From assembly GCA_034336665.1 (NCBI GenBank), contig CM067569.1, positions 24,835,320-24,899,319 on the forward strand: a DNA stretch of 64,000 nucleotides, given 5' to 3'. Below the pieces are notes generated by a model. It did not search any database and was not told where the DNA came from. It saw only the letters and a list, made by a program, of their open reading frames with translations. The translations under genes and the position numbers were made by a program. This DNA is from Luscinia megarhynchos. Its lineage: Eukaryota > Chordata > Aves > Passeriformes > Turdidae. Positions 36,601 to 50,062 of this stretch are shown here, in pieces (position 1 is the stretch's first letter; the number at the start of each line of letters is the position of its first letter).

Positions 36601-39600
36601 CTACAATCCCTTTTCTTCAGGTGTAACAGATCACAGCAGAATGCTGGTCCTTTACAAAGAAATGCAATGTTTTGCTACCCATAATAATTATGGATCAGTA
36701 TATCATGCATGCACTCTTGACAGTTTAGGTGTGTTACATTACTACAAACCTGATTAAAATAATGTAATCTTGGGACTGTCTGAAGATACAAGCTGGGAGC
36801 AAGTCCATTTGTTGGTTCTGCTGCAGATTCCTTTGTGAGCTGTATTTTATCTCCCTTGCTTCTGGTTTGATACATGACTATAATGACTTTGATTCTTCTT
36901 GTTTTTCTGAAGCATGGAAGTGGAAGATGGAAAATATATTTGTCTATTTCTTAACCGTCTCTATCTATGACTAATCACCTCCAACCATGAGCACTTTTAT
37001 TTCAGTATTAAAAACTGGAAAATAGCAACTATTTGGCAGGGCTAGCCTATGCCTTACTGTTTCATTATATATCTTGGTGATGCTGAATAAGGAGCTCAAA
37101 TTACTGCACTAAGTCTGGTCCCTTTTTGTTCTTCTTGTTTTTTTGTTTTTTTGGTTTTTTTTTGGTTGAAAAGTGTTTCAATTTGCAAGTCAGAAGGGGA
37201 ACTTCTGGCTGTAGAATTGCTGTACACTTTTCAGGAAGTAGGCTATTTACTGGGGTTTTCCTTGGTTAAGCAGATTACTTGGCATGGGCTCAATGTTTGC
37301 AAGTTTTAAGCCAGGTTTTGGTGCCTTCAGCCACTCTCTGGGGCCACAGCCTTGTCTTTTCTGGTGTCCCAGAATAGAATGAGGATCCTCCAAAGAGCGT
37401 GATGCCTCATGCAGCCACCTCATGTGACCAAAGCAGAAGCTGTGGAAAAAGCAACTCTCCCTAATTCTGAAAGGAAATACCCAGCAACTGAAAAAAAAAA
37501 AAAAAAAAAAAATCCAGGTTGGAAAGCACCAGAGATTTCCCACATAAATCTTCAGCATTTTTCTTGTTTACAGACAACTCAAAACTTTTGATCCCAAAAC
37601 AGTTTATACAGTCACTATATGAAAATTGTTATAAAAGGTCTTTGAAAGTGATAGTGTGGAAGAATGTGAATAGGTTTGAGAAGCAGGCCTTATTCCAAGA
37701 AGAAAGACAATATCAAAGAGGGTGCCAGAATACTTTTGGAAAGAAGAGAGGCTGGTGTTGCAGCCAGGATGTGTTTCATCGGTTTGAAGTGAAAAGGAAG
37801 CCAAGAAAACCTTGAATTTTGCATGCATTATGAAGCCATAAAAAGCTGGGCATACAGTAAGAGTTAGAAATTCTCTGCTAATAAAATATTACTTTTATGG
37901 TAATGTAGGCTACAAAATAAGAGTGGGCACTTCAGGAGTCTGGGCTGAGGGCCAGCAGACAGTGAACTCTGCTTCTAGCATGAATCACGATGTTATTGTC
38001 TCAGTGACACGTTGTTTTCCTGGAAGATACAAAGGGCTACTCTATGGAAGATTGACTTAAAAGAATAAATAAAAGTCGCTGTGACAAATGAGATTGGGGA
38101 AAATGTGTCACAACCTGGTTGCCATTCCACACACTCTAAAGAAAAGCTCAGCTCAGCCAGTGGATTCATACCTTGCTGTGTGTCATGTACAGCAGAGATC
38201 ACAGTTCTCACACATCAGGATAAGGTGGCATAAGAAAATGCAAAGCATCTAGCATCAAAATATCTAGGGGTGATTTTCTTGGGTTGAGTTTCTTGGTGGT
38301 ATCCTTTCTTTATTGAGAATTTGTTTGATTATATTGTACATGTGCATACTTTGGCATTTCTTTGTCACATAATTCAGGTAGAAGCAGTCCCAGCCTCTTA
38401 CAATTTGTTTCTGGATGAAGTTTTCTTTGCTGTCTCCTTCTTTGGGTTGTTTTAGTCTCCCATACTACATTGTGGTGCTTTTATTTATTTATTTCAAACC
38501 ATAAAAGTATATGGCTGTGCTCTATCATTTTGGTAGCAATATATCACACACAGTGAAAAACTAGAGAGAACTAGAAATTCCATGTTCCACCACCTTCCAC
38601 CTCAGATTAGGCTGGATAAAAGAGTGGGATAAGTACTGGAAACTAATGCTGTGCTGATCCTAGCCTGCAGCTTATGAGAACTGTGTCACATGCTGTGGCC
38701 TCACTGATAACGTGTTGCTAATTCAAGGTTTTGAAAAGTTACCAATTCCTACATTCTTTTCTTTTAATCAACAGCTTGCTTTTAAATTAGTTTCACAAAA
38801 AGTTGTTGTTTTTTTCCCCCATTTTGTCCACAATGTAATGGATACTGTCACAAACTACTATAAGCATCTTAAAGATTTTATTTACAAATTGAATTAAATA
38901 ATTTAGAAAAGTTATCTAAAGAAAAAACAAAACCAACAGTAACCCCTCCTTTGAGTAAGTCTGCATCTCTCTACCCTCCTTGTCTCATAACCAGTGAGAC
39001 AGGATAGATTATGATTTAGTGCTGAGATTTCCCACAACAGAAATGCTTCATTCCAGTTTACAGTTTGAAAAACTGCCAGTGTATATTTCTGTTTCTCAGA
39101 AAAACTCATTAGCATTACACCCTTGCTGTGATGAGAAAAACATGACCAAGAAAGACACCTTTGGTAATTACAGAAATGAGACAGTCATCATCACAAAGAG
39201 ACACAGGAAAAAATAAAAGAAAATCACTATTGCATGCAGAAAGACCTGTGCTTCCAAGCTCCTCCTCTATTTTACCAATTACTTTATGTATCTATCACCA
39301 GCACCTCCTAGTAGTTCTTTGCATTTAGGTTTTCCCACTATGCAAGGTGAATATCATCTTGGGGGCTTTTTTGGTTGGGTTGATTTTTAGTTTGCTTTTG
39401 GGGTGGGATTTTTGCCCTTTTTATTTTTTCTTTCCTTCTTCTTATTTTTTTGTTGGGCATTTTTTCCCTGTTGCTGATTATGTGGGAGGTGGTAGTAAAG
39501 CATGATGTGCACATGGCATCCAGGAATGGTTTTCCCAAGTGCAGCAACGCAAGGAAAAGGCTCCCCAGGCATGGTGCTGGTGTGTTCTCTGCAGCCCTGT

Positions 39601-39927
39601 GTGCTGCCTCCATGCAGACATGCCCTTCCTGCCCTTCCAGCCTCCTGTTTTATAGTTGATCTAAGGAGAATCAGCCTCAATCTGACAGACATGGTAAAGT
39701 CCAGAGGTGACCAGGCACCCTGGTAGGTGTCACTGAGCTTGTTTAGCAGAGCATAATATCTACTCTGTCACACACTCATCTGTGCTTCAAGAGTGACAGG
39801 AGTGAATACATGCTGAACTGACCAGCAGTAAAGGTGAGAAATACCATTTCTCCCCCATTAGGTTATTTAAGGTGTTTATTTTCATCAGTTCATGTGTTGG
39901 TTTATGAGAGAGGGGTGTCTGTTCTTT
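30661..39927. other. Region upstream of RASGEF1A, no gene seen
   Basis: Probable intergenic sequence beyond the predicted promoter. It includes a T-rich tract at 32864-32890 and an A run of 22 at 37491-37512. Reading frames are all short and composition-driven. Distal regulatory elements cannot be judged without alignment. Confidence 0.6.
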
Positions 39928-39928
39928 A

Positions 39929-39960
39929 CAGAATCACAGAATGTTCTGAGTTGGAACTGC
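39929..39960 (-). mobile_element. CR1 LINE 3'-tail remnant (antisense)
   Basis: The plus strand reads CAGAATCACAGAATG then TTCTGAGTTGGAA, a close match (from memory) to the antisense 3' end of avian CR1 retrotransposons, whose sense end carries ATTCTGTG-type repeats. The match fades within about 35 bp, so the copy is heavily truncated or decayed and lies in minus orientation. Confidence 0.55.
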
Positions 39961-42900
39961 TCACACTACTTCAAAAAACCAGTTTCGGTCTTTAGCTGAA
40001 ATTAAACCTAATCAGCTGATTTTGATGGTCACAATGACCTGGCCACCAAAAATGCATCATCCAATTGATCTACTAATGCATGAGCTGGTGTACCAAGTAT
40101 AACTACTGCTGTAGTTCCTGGAATGTATCAGACCTAAAGCATACCTAAATGCCAACTTTTAACAATAAAGTTCAGAGTCATCATTAGTCACATTTTATTT
40201 TAACTTAGAGGTTCAAGACAGTGATAACATATATGTGATTCCCAGCTGAGTTAATTCTCAATTCTGTTGAAATCATCCCAGTGGCTGACAAGGAGGCTCA
40301 GTGATGATGCAGGTCCAGTCTGGGAGCCCTGGAGGAGCTCTGCTCTGCTCTGAGGCCACAGAGGCACAGATGGTGCAGGCCAAGTGCCATCTCATTCTAA
40401 CACCTCTGCTCTGCACATCGAGGGTGGCACCTGCCAGCCCCCACCTGGCTGAGAGACACTTGGCCCTGCTCACACAGATTAACTGCTTTTACCCCAGCCT
40501 TTGGTCAGGTCATCAGGGACTTTACCAATCCTTTCATTTGCAGGCATTCCCTTTTGCTCTTGTGTGCTGAAGCAAAGGCTTTGTGTAAATGTTTTGTTCC
40601 TGAAATCAACTCTTGCCATTTGTCTCACAAATTTGTTGTCTCATCTTTTGTCTCAGGACTCTTAAAATACAAACAGTAATAAATTAATCTTTTCTGGGGG
40701 AACTGGACTCTATTTGATTGGTTTTTGAGCAGCTAAGTTTGTTGGCTAGAGGCTGTTAAATTGCTTAAAATAAGGTACTTAAAAATAGTACTTTTCCTTC
40801 ATAGATAAGGAAGGATTCAGAAAACATAAAGGAGTGCCACTAACTTTGTTTTTCAAAGAAAGGAATGAGTACTGTGTTCAGTGATTTTCATCTGATGCTG
40901 TTCTGAGTTAATGGCAAAGCCAGGCAAACCACCCAGCCCTCATGGCATCCAGTCCTGTGACACACTCAGGTCGTTTATTGTACAAAACCTCCACAGAAAC
41001 CCATGCAGAATAGTCTCTTTGACCCTTCAGCACTCCTGTGTAGATACATGGGGAAAAACTCCTTTTCATGCAGCTTTACAGTAGAGATAATGTACAGTTT
41101 CTACAAGCAAAGTCATTTCAAGCATCTCTTGGCTTTCACTGAACTGAAAAAAGATTTCATTTTAAATCATATTGTAAAGCTTATTCATAATTATCATAGC
41201 ACTATGAAAGCGAGTTTCAATTCTTACAGATAGTTTATGTAGGCACATGGTCTCCTCTGGAAAGCCTGATTTAGCTGGTGTTTAACATGCCTAATGCAAT
41301 TCCTTCTGCTGAGGTCAGTGCCAGGGTGTCAAAATATTTTAAAATGTTTTTTTTTCTGAATCTTCTTAAGTCCTTTATTATCATTATGTGATACTGTGCA
41401 CCTTGGTTGATTTGGAAGATCAGGTATTATTATTAATTTCAATTTTTTCTGCAACTGTAAAAGGAGTTTTCCCCCAATTACTGGATATTACATCTGAATT
41501 AAAAGTAGCATTCCTTCCTCATCTTCATTAATTTCCCTGATTGCTATAACATTTAGGGACACTAGGAGTGATTGCTTTCTTAAGTTCTCTGACTAGGTAT
41601 GCTCCTCTTGAGAAGAATGTTACAGAGTTTAATTAGGTATAGATTAAGTAGGTTTTTCATTTTTTTACTTTTGAATTATAGAGATTATGTAATTCAGTTG
41701 TTGTATTTTGCAAGTCTAAGCCTTTCTTCTTTTAAAACTATTTTATACAGTGAAAGCAGTGCTGGAGTTTGGTTTGGTTTGGCTTGTTGGAAATATTTCA
41801 GAAAAAGCATCACAGAAATGAGCCCTAGAAGTGACCTGAAGCATCACTTGAAATTCACCAAAGATAAGGTACACAGTATTCATGGAATATGGATTTGAAG
41901 TGGCCCTTGAAAAGTTTCAATAAAAGATTTGTTTGTGTGTGCTGCAAGCCAGTGCAGTCTCTTTGTGGGATATTTTCTGGTATTTTTGTCTCTCTTGCTT
42001 TTCTCTGGATGCTGCATGGGTTTTTGTAGTTTGAAGATCAAATTTGGGTACTGTATTCCAGCTGAGAGACACTAGCATTAAAAAGAGAGGATTAGTTACC
42101 ACTACTGCTTGCATATAGAATTCCTTTCATCTCTTAAAATCTTGTTTTAACAATCACACTGAGTTACATTGTTGGCTCATAAATGATCTGCTGCACCTCC
42201 TGCTTACTGAGTTCCTCTCTTTGTGTGAGTGGATTTGTTAGCAGTTCTCAGGGCTCACCTTGCATGTGGCTAACTTGAACTTTGTCCTGTTGTTTTTAAA
42301 TTCTAGTTTGCCAGGAACTACCAGTTTGAATTTAAGTGCTGTCTTCCCAAGTACATCTCCCAAGTAATATTCTTAAAATTCTCACACGTAATTTATACAT
42401 TTTGTGATGATGTTAAACTACTGAATAGACTGGGCAGAATGCAGGTAGACACCCCACTGGAGACAGCTGGCTGGCACAGGAGCAGGTCACTGATAACTGT
42501 GGCTGCACTATGATTCTTCAGCTGATTGTGGTCCTGCTTGTGCAGTTTCCCTGTGGGGGAAGCTGTCCTAGAGTCCACTTGAGAATGTCCTCTGTGACAA
42601 ACCAAATGGCTTGAGGATACTTCAGATGTGTCACTCCTACTGCTGTATCCTCGTTTTTAGGCCACTTATCCTGTCTTAAAAGGGAGTTAGACTGCTTTGA
42701 CATGATCTGTCCTCAGCAAGCTTGTTTTGGCTCTTTCTCATTGCTTTATTGTGCTCTAAGAGTTCATAAATGAACAGTTTTCCTTCCTGTGTCCTCCTGA
42801 GCATTGTAGTTGGCATCCCTGGATGTAATACAGTGAATTCCTCCTGCTTCTACCAAGGAAAATGCTCTGCTCATCTTCCTCTTAGAATGATCTCCCCTTC

Positions 42901-45900
42901 TAAGCTCTTTGCTGGCTGCAAACCAGTCTTATGGAATTGGCACAAATGGAATGTTGGAAAACTAATTACATATCTATTCTCGTGAGCTTCTCATCTGAGT
43001 ACTGCAGCTATTAGAGGATTCATTAGCTGAACAAACATCAAATGTTTACAGATATCTGAATTTCAGATTTACATCGTGGACAATCCAATTATGCTAAATT
43101 TGCTGTGACTTTTGCACACAAACTCCAACAACAACAAATCCTGGGTATAAAGCAGTTGGTGTCCAGGACAGCTTCTGCTGGTTTTGCCCCAACATACTGA
43201 CTCCCAGTCATACTGACTCTGCTGAGCTGTCCTGTTCCAAATACACCCTTCAGCCTGTTCACACCATGTCTCAGGTGAGCAATTGATCACCTGAACAGCC
43301 ATTGCTCAAAGAAGTCCAAGTATCTTTGGCAAAAATTGCTAAAAAATCCCCCCTGATGCTAATCTGTTTGTGTTTATGAGGCCTAAATATCCCTGAAAAG
43401 TAGAGTAAAATAGGGCTGTAACTCAAAATGTCATAATCCAGGGGTCTAGTCCTTTTTCATATTTGTATTATCTGTGCAAAGCTCACTTTTCTGTGTTCTG
43501 TCTCCTTTCTCCCATCATTATTTATAAAGAATGCATATAACCACTTAGCTGTTGTTGTTTCATTCATATTGAAGAGATTATTCCCAAGCTTAGCAATAAA
43601 GATACAAGGATTTGCAGGAATGTGCTTCCAGGAAATCTGCTACATCTCTTGTGACTGTTATCACAAATTCAACTGACAGCACTTAAAAGAGTAAAATCCT
43701 ATGAGTCTTTTTACACACATAAATGATATCCTGTTTCATGAACTGGTGGGTCCTTCTGTTCCCCCTTGTAATGCTCACTTGCTCTTTTCAACCTCAAAAA
43801 TTCCAGTGTTCATTTTTTTAAGGACTACAAATTAGGGTAACTGACCCTCTGACTGCATTACTTCTACTAAAAACATCAAGATATTCTCATGAAGCAAATT
43901 ATTTGGGTTGCATTTGTAGAGAGAATTAATTTGTGTCATTTAATGTGAACTCTGTTTTAGAATCAGTTTTTAGGCAGTTGCTATCATCTTTCTTCCTGCC
44001 ACCTCACAAGCCTGCTATGAAAGAGCTTGTTCCAGATGAAGACAAGTAAAATTTAAAATACAGAACTTGTATACTTGAGTGTCCTCTGTCAGCCAAGGAG
44101 TCAAGGCCTCTTGTATCCAGAGCTGCATACAACAAAGCACAAAAGTGAAACATGCAATTCAGAAATATTAGGGAGTTATTCTGAGCTTTTGTCTCTTGGG
44201 TTTGGATTTGGCTTCCCTGGATTTGATCTCCTCTCGAAGCTGGCAGGGGGATTTCTGTTGATATCAGAGAAAATTCAGTCAGATCTTTTGAGAGATGTGG
44301 GTGTAGTACTCTCAGCCTAGAATAAATGGGGCTGCTTTAATCACAGACAACCTCTGTTGATCAGCATTTACCTATGCAAGGCTAATGAACAGAACCAGTA
44401 ATAACATGTATGAGGACTTGTGAGCAGAGATTTTACAACATTGCACCAATTTCTGGAAAGAAGTGAGTCACAGGGAAGCTTACTAGGCTATGAATTTATT
44501 CTGCAGTGTTAAGAGAATAATTTTTATTGTTATTCATTCTGATCTGGAAATAATAATAGTAAAAATATCACTGTGTGTTATTCCCAGTTCTGGGAAGGTC
44601 CTTCGTGAAATGTTCAATGTAGGGTAGCCTACAGAAACTTGCTGAACTTGCAGAGCTACTGCTTAAAATAATGTGTGTAAAGACAGGAGTTCTCTGTTTG
44701 CTATTAAAAACAAGCTTTGCCTTTCAGAGTGTAAATTCATATTCTGTGACCTTTTGGAATATTGCTTTAATTCAGACCTAATCAAATCTGAACATACCTT
44801 TTCATATCTTCAGTATAAGAAGTATTTCATTGTGTGATAAAGTTTTTTGTAATTATATAGTTAAATGTCTCTTCTCTTTTTTTTAAATCATCTTGTAAAA
44901 GAAGCATTCTCATTTGGACAGACTTGCCACCTCTTTTGCCTCCATTCATTTAAATGTTATTCTTGCTGGAAATTGCTTTTATAGTCTGTTTCAGAAAAGT
45001 TTATTTGACAATTATGAGTTTTCAGTTTTTAAATCAGCTGTAAAACTTTCTCAGTGCTGTAGTAATGACCTTTCTTGGGCTGGGTTTGGATTTTTGTGCC
45101 TTTTTGGTTTTTAGTGTGTTTGGTTTTTTTGTTTATTTTGATTTTGTGCAGAGTGTGCAGCGTAATATTTTCTTTGGTCACTCAGCAATTTTGCTTTTTC
45201 ATTGTTCATAACCCATAGAAGAAAACAAAAGGAATGTCTTGATCCTAGCTTTGCTATTTATCCAGAGGCTGCCCAGGCCATTGAATAGGGTCAGTGCATT
45301 GTGTGCCATGGGCTGGTGGTAAAGTTCAACTGCTTTGTTAAGACTCTAGGGATATTGATTTTTTTTGTGTGTGTCTGTATATATACAGACACAGATAACT
45401 GCATAATTTTAAAAACTGCACAGTGATTGCTAGAATCCTGCTTGGATTAATTAGTTGTACATGAGTGTTTTTACATGAGAAATACTGATGATGATCACAA
45501 TAGGCAAAGAAAAGAGTGAGAAGCAATAGCTACCAAAAAGAAGTTCCTATTCCCATAGTCATTCAGAAATATAGCTTGAGACAATCATAATAACATTTGT
45601 AGAAATATTTAGCAATAAGCTAATTTTCTATACTCTTGAGCACAGAAGTAAACACCACTTTTTGTGGGCTTGCTTTTCCCTCACTGGTGTCAGGGAGCAC
45701 AGGCTGCAGCCCAATCGTTTGGTCACAGATGATCTGTGGGAAGAAGGGCAGCCTTGCTGCAGGCCAGGGAGTATAAAAAGTTACAGAGCTAGGAAAGTTA
45801 TTTTATATATCTTACTGCCTTTTGAGTACTGCCATACTGTGGTGCTGTTAGCAGTCTCTGTAAGATTTCTGTCACAGAGATATGAAAATGAATATATGAA

Positions 45901-48900
45901 TTCTTCTCTGCCACAAATAGCAACACAAGGAATCACTGAATTCTTCAAATGGTACAGGGAAAAAATCTGCATCCACAGTTTGAGCTACAGTAATAAAGAA
46001 CATAGCTAATCATATTTGCATTCAAAAAATACTTTTTTAAAAAACTGTTTCTGGCTGACTTGGTAAACTCCTCTTCCAAAAATATGGGGCTTGTTTCTGG
46101 AATGGTGGTTGTCCTTGAGTGTTCTTTCCTTGTCTTCCAAGGCAAAACTGATACTCCTGGCATTAAGCATATAGAGAAGAAACTCAGTTTGCTCTGTTAG
46201 TCCCTATATATCTGTAGTAAAGCTAAGAAACACATGTTTTTCTTATAACATATAAAGAAAAAGTTCTTTCTGGTGTGAGAGTACTTTGGTTCCCTAAAAT
46301 GTATTGCTACACTGTGTGTTTTGTTATTTTGTGGTAAATAGCAAATGGTAGATGTTGCTAAATCTGCAAAAAATCTTGACTTGTTCTTGGTTGCTGGTTC
46401 AGGAGATAAAACTGCTAAAAACCAGATTGGTTTGTTCTTACAGTTCATACAATGCCAAAGGACAAACCTTGACAATTAACTAGCCTTCACACACACCTAA
46501 GAAGCCTCCAGTTAGATCTGGAGAGTAAGCACAATTCCTGCATTTTTCCTCTGGTTGCTGGTGCTGTGGGGTGGGCAGGGGGGAAATCTGCAGGAGCAAT
46601 TTCAGGCATTATTGACATCTATTCAGTATTTGTTGCCATCACAGAACGTTGTGAGAAAACTATTTGCTTTTGTTAGTTTGATGAGCTTCCCACTGACTTT
46701 GTGTGTTGAAATAGCTTTGTAAAAAAATGATCAGTGATGGGAATCAATGTGAAAGGAAGCTTGAAATACAAGGCCAGGAGCAAGTGGGTGCAGAAGCTGG
46801 TCTGCAGGGGACAGCAATCAGACAGCCTTGGTGTGCTGTGAAACTGCAGCCTCAGCAACTGCCCCAGGTATTCATTTCTGAGATTTGGTTTCCAAAATGA
46901 AAAATCACCTTTTGCTCTTGTCACTTAAATTCAGAGACCTCTGCTTGGTTTTGGACAGGATGCTCAATGCTGGAAAGCTGCACAGTGACTGTGAGCAGAA
47001 GCCCATCAGCAGGCTGCACGAGAGCTCCCGTGGCTTTTTTGCTGGTTTTGTTCCTATTTGCAAATTTCCAGAAGTCTAGAAGCAATCTCTTCCAGTTTTC
47101 TTTTGTTTCTAGATGAGGGTTTTTTTTGTCCTCAGCTAGCAAAGAAGTATTCTACAAGTTTTATTAATGAACAAGCTAGCAATGGAGCATCTCACATAAA
47201 AATGTTTTTTAACAAACTTAATAATGCAAGGCTTGCCAAAAGGTTTGGTATTCAATAAAATTTGTCAGTTTGATATGTGTCTGATAACCAAACATCTTTG
47301 AGGGTCTTTCTCAGATTTTCTTTTTTGGTCATCATCTGTCACTGCCTGTGATTAAAATAGTGCTGAGATTTAATGACATATCCCAATCTCTAACTTGCCT
47401 TCACTACTGTCCCTGTACATGTTCATCTAGATGTAACTTCTGGTGCAGTAAGACTGCAGTATGGAAATGTGGTTAATGAATACTGGTATTTCTGATTCTT
47501 TCCTAATGTTCCATTTAGTAGCTACTCCCAGTTACACTCATACAACTCACAGAGATGTGGTTTTACATCCTGTGTTGAACAGACTTTGTCATCTGACACA
47601 TGTTTCTATCCACCTCTTCTATCTGAGCAGCCTGGGTTAGAGAGTACTGGAGTCAGACATCTGCAGCTGGAGAGGCACCCCAGGTGCAATAGAAGGAGAA
47701 GACTTTTGCTCATAGTCTTAGTAGAGAGGTGAAAGAGTAATCCTGTAGAGAGGAGGACACCCTTTCAGGTGTTCAGATCAGCAGGAAGGCAGCATGTGCC
47801 AAGGGAAGCTTGTCCTCAGGATGTCCATGATGTGTCTATCATTTAGATAAACAGATAGCTTTTTTTCACAGTAGCCATCACTTTCTTGCTCCTCATGCAT
47901 ATTAAAATTCACCTTGAAAGACAAATAAAGAGTTGTTCTTTTTGGCTCTGGAAAAGCCCATAGGGTGAGAAAGAGAAATGTAAGAACATCTTATATGTCA
48001 TACTACCCTTCTGATAATTTCATGTACTGCATTTAATGAAAATTTCTAGCTAATGCAGAGTAAACTCTGCCAAAAATCTTATGCTAATTTTTGGTGCTCA
48101 TTGCTCCCCAAAGGCATTCCACAAGGTCATGTAAAAGGGTTCCATAGATGGCTGATAAGAGCCTATTCTGTAAACAATCTCTTGCTGAAAACATCATACT
48201 TAGCTTTTACTCATTATGAATTTCCCATAAACAAAAGTATCAAGGGTTTTAATATTAAAGTCTGTGAAGGGAGCCATAAAATTAGTTGCCAGTGATGGTG
48301 CATGGGAAGTTTAACCCTTTTTTCTTCCACAACTTCTAGTGTAAGCACAATTGGAAGATAGTGCCAATTATTATAAATCATGTTTGCAATTTGAAGGAGC
48401 TGTGTTTTGCCAAGTTGTGCGAGTATGTACTGAAAACATAATGTGCTGGTTCAACCAAGCACTGCTCAGTGTATAATTTTAGCCTGGTGAATCATTATGT
48501 TGTGCTAAAAGCTTGCTACAAGCTTACTGCTGTAAAGCATTAACACAGTGTCTGTAGGCTTCCATCTCCATTAAGTCAAATCCCATTATAAATGCCTCTC
48601 TAATGACACGAATTTGCTGTGGACTAGTAAATGCTTTTTCCCCACAAAGCATTTCACATCTACATGCAGGGCACTCTGTGGCAAATAAAGGTTGAGTGAA
48701 TTAGTGTGAGGTGGGAGATCCTTAAAAATCCATAACTGGATCTTCCCTGTTATCCCCAATACCAATGTTTGACTGGAAACCTTATAGATTAATTCACTGA
48801 ACTCAGAACCATGTGGCACTGATAAAGCATAGCAAGGACTGTGCAAGTTGCACACACAGCTGTAATTGGAAATCAGAGATAGTGTGGAAATCATAAGTCT

Positions 48901-50038
48901 CAAAAGCATAAACAGCAGCTAAACATTTACATAAAAAAACCTCCTGTGTCTATATTTCAAGCTTTTCTTGTTGTGTCTCATGTAGTTTGTTCTTTTGGAA
49001 AAAAAAAAAAAAAAATGAAAAGGTGTAAAACATGCTAAATCTAATAGTCTTTGTCCAAGTAACCATATTAAAGCTTCAAAACATGCTCACAGAAACTTTC
49101 TGCTGTGATCTGTTTAAAAATAGCTGCTGCAGAGTAGAATATGTACAATAACACACAGTGCTTGAAACTTCATGTTCTAAAAGATATGGTGAGAGAACTG
49201 ACAGTGGTACATGTAGTTGTTATAACTTCTAGTGCCAGAGTGTATTAGAAAACTATTTCAAACACCCACAGAAGAATGCTGAGCAACTCATCAGTGAAGA
49301 CTTGCTGAAAGTTGCACAAGACTGCACATAATAGGTACTCTCAGGTAAATAATTCCTGGCATGCTTAGTCCTCTCAGAGCTTCATCAAATCATTGCAAAA
49401 GTGTTTTTCAGAAAAATAAATAAATCAATAAAAGGGATGCCATCCATTCATTCATGGGAATGACAGAGAACCATCTCATGAAGATATGAGAGACAGTGAC
49501 AGATAATTTAGCACCTAGGGCTCCTGCACAGGAAATGAAGAGATGCACCACATCCAGATTCACACTGCAGAGACATTTTAAAGTAGCAGAGGTGTAACCA
49601 GTTCATTTAGAAAGTGAAACAAACAACGTGCTATAGCCACAAGCAAGTGTTCTGCTGCTCCAGCTGTCCAAGCTCCTAAAGATGTTAGACAGGCAGCCAT
49701 CAAGGACCACTGAAATACTGTCCAGCACTCTGGTGAGGTGGCAAGGCCATGGCTACCAGGCAAGGCATTGCTGCAATCATTGCAATGGCATTTGATTGCA
49801 GTGGCTCTGAAATGCTGCACAGCATTAGGCAGTCCTCAGGAAACACACCTGCTGCAAAACAACTTAATTGACATCTCTTGGACATCTTTCAATATCTCTG
49901 TACTAAAAAATTATTGGGAATTTGTATGCACCCTAAATTTTCCTTCAAGCCCATACTAAGCTAACAAATTTGTTCCATTTTCATTTAAAATCTCTAGCTG
50001 ATCATTTTTGTTCAAGATAAGGAGTATAATTCAAGTCA
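39961..50038. other. Upstream intergenic sequence with a small GC-rich patch
   Basis: Mostly AT-rich with no supported gene. A GC-richer stretch at about 40280-40460 has no clear exon structure. A perfect 24-bp palindrome lies at 45370-45393 and an A run at 48999-49015. Several short frames exist but none resembles a known protein. Confidence 0.6.
45370..45393. repeat. Perfect 24-bp palindrome (TGTGTCTGTATA arms)
   Basis: TGTGTCTGTATA is followed immediately by its exact reverse complement with no spacer. It lies in a short GT/TA-rich stretch, so it may have arisen from simple-sequence slippage. Confidence 0.9.
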
Positions 50039-50062
50039 TATAGTCAACATATGTTGACTATA
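50039..50062. repeat. Perfect 24-bp palindrome (TATAGTCAACAT arms)
   Basis: TATAGTCAACAT is followed immediately by its exact reverse complement, centred on CATATG between 50050 and 50051. The flanks are not simple repeats, which makes this the less trivial of the two 24-bp palindromes. Confidence 0.95.

Noticed and set aside
37409..37591. Poly-A tract as a retrocopy tail
   Set aside because: The upstream sequence shows no continuous coding match and no target-site duplication is evident, so it is recorded only as an A run.
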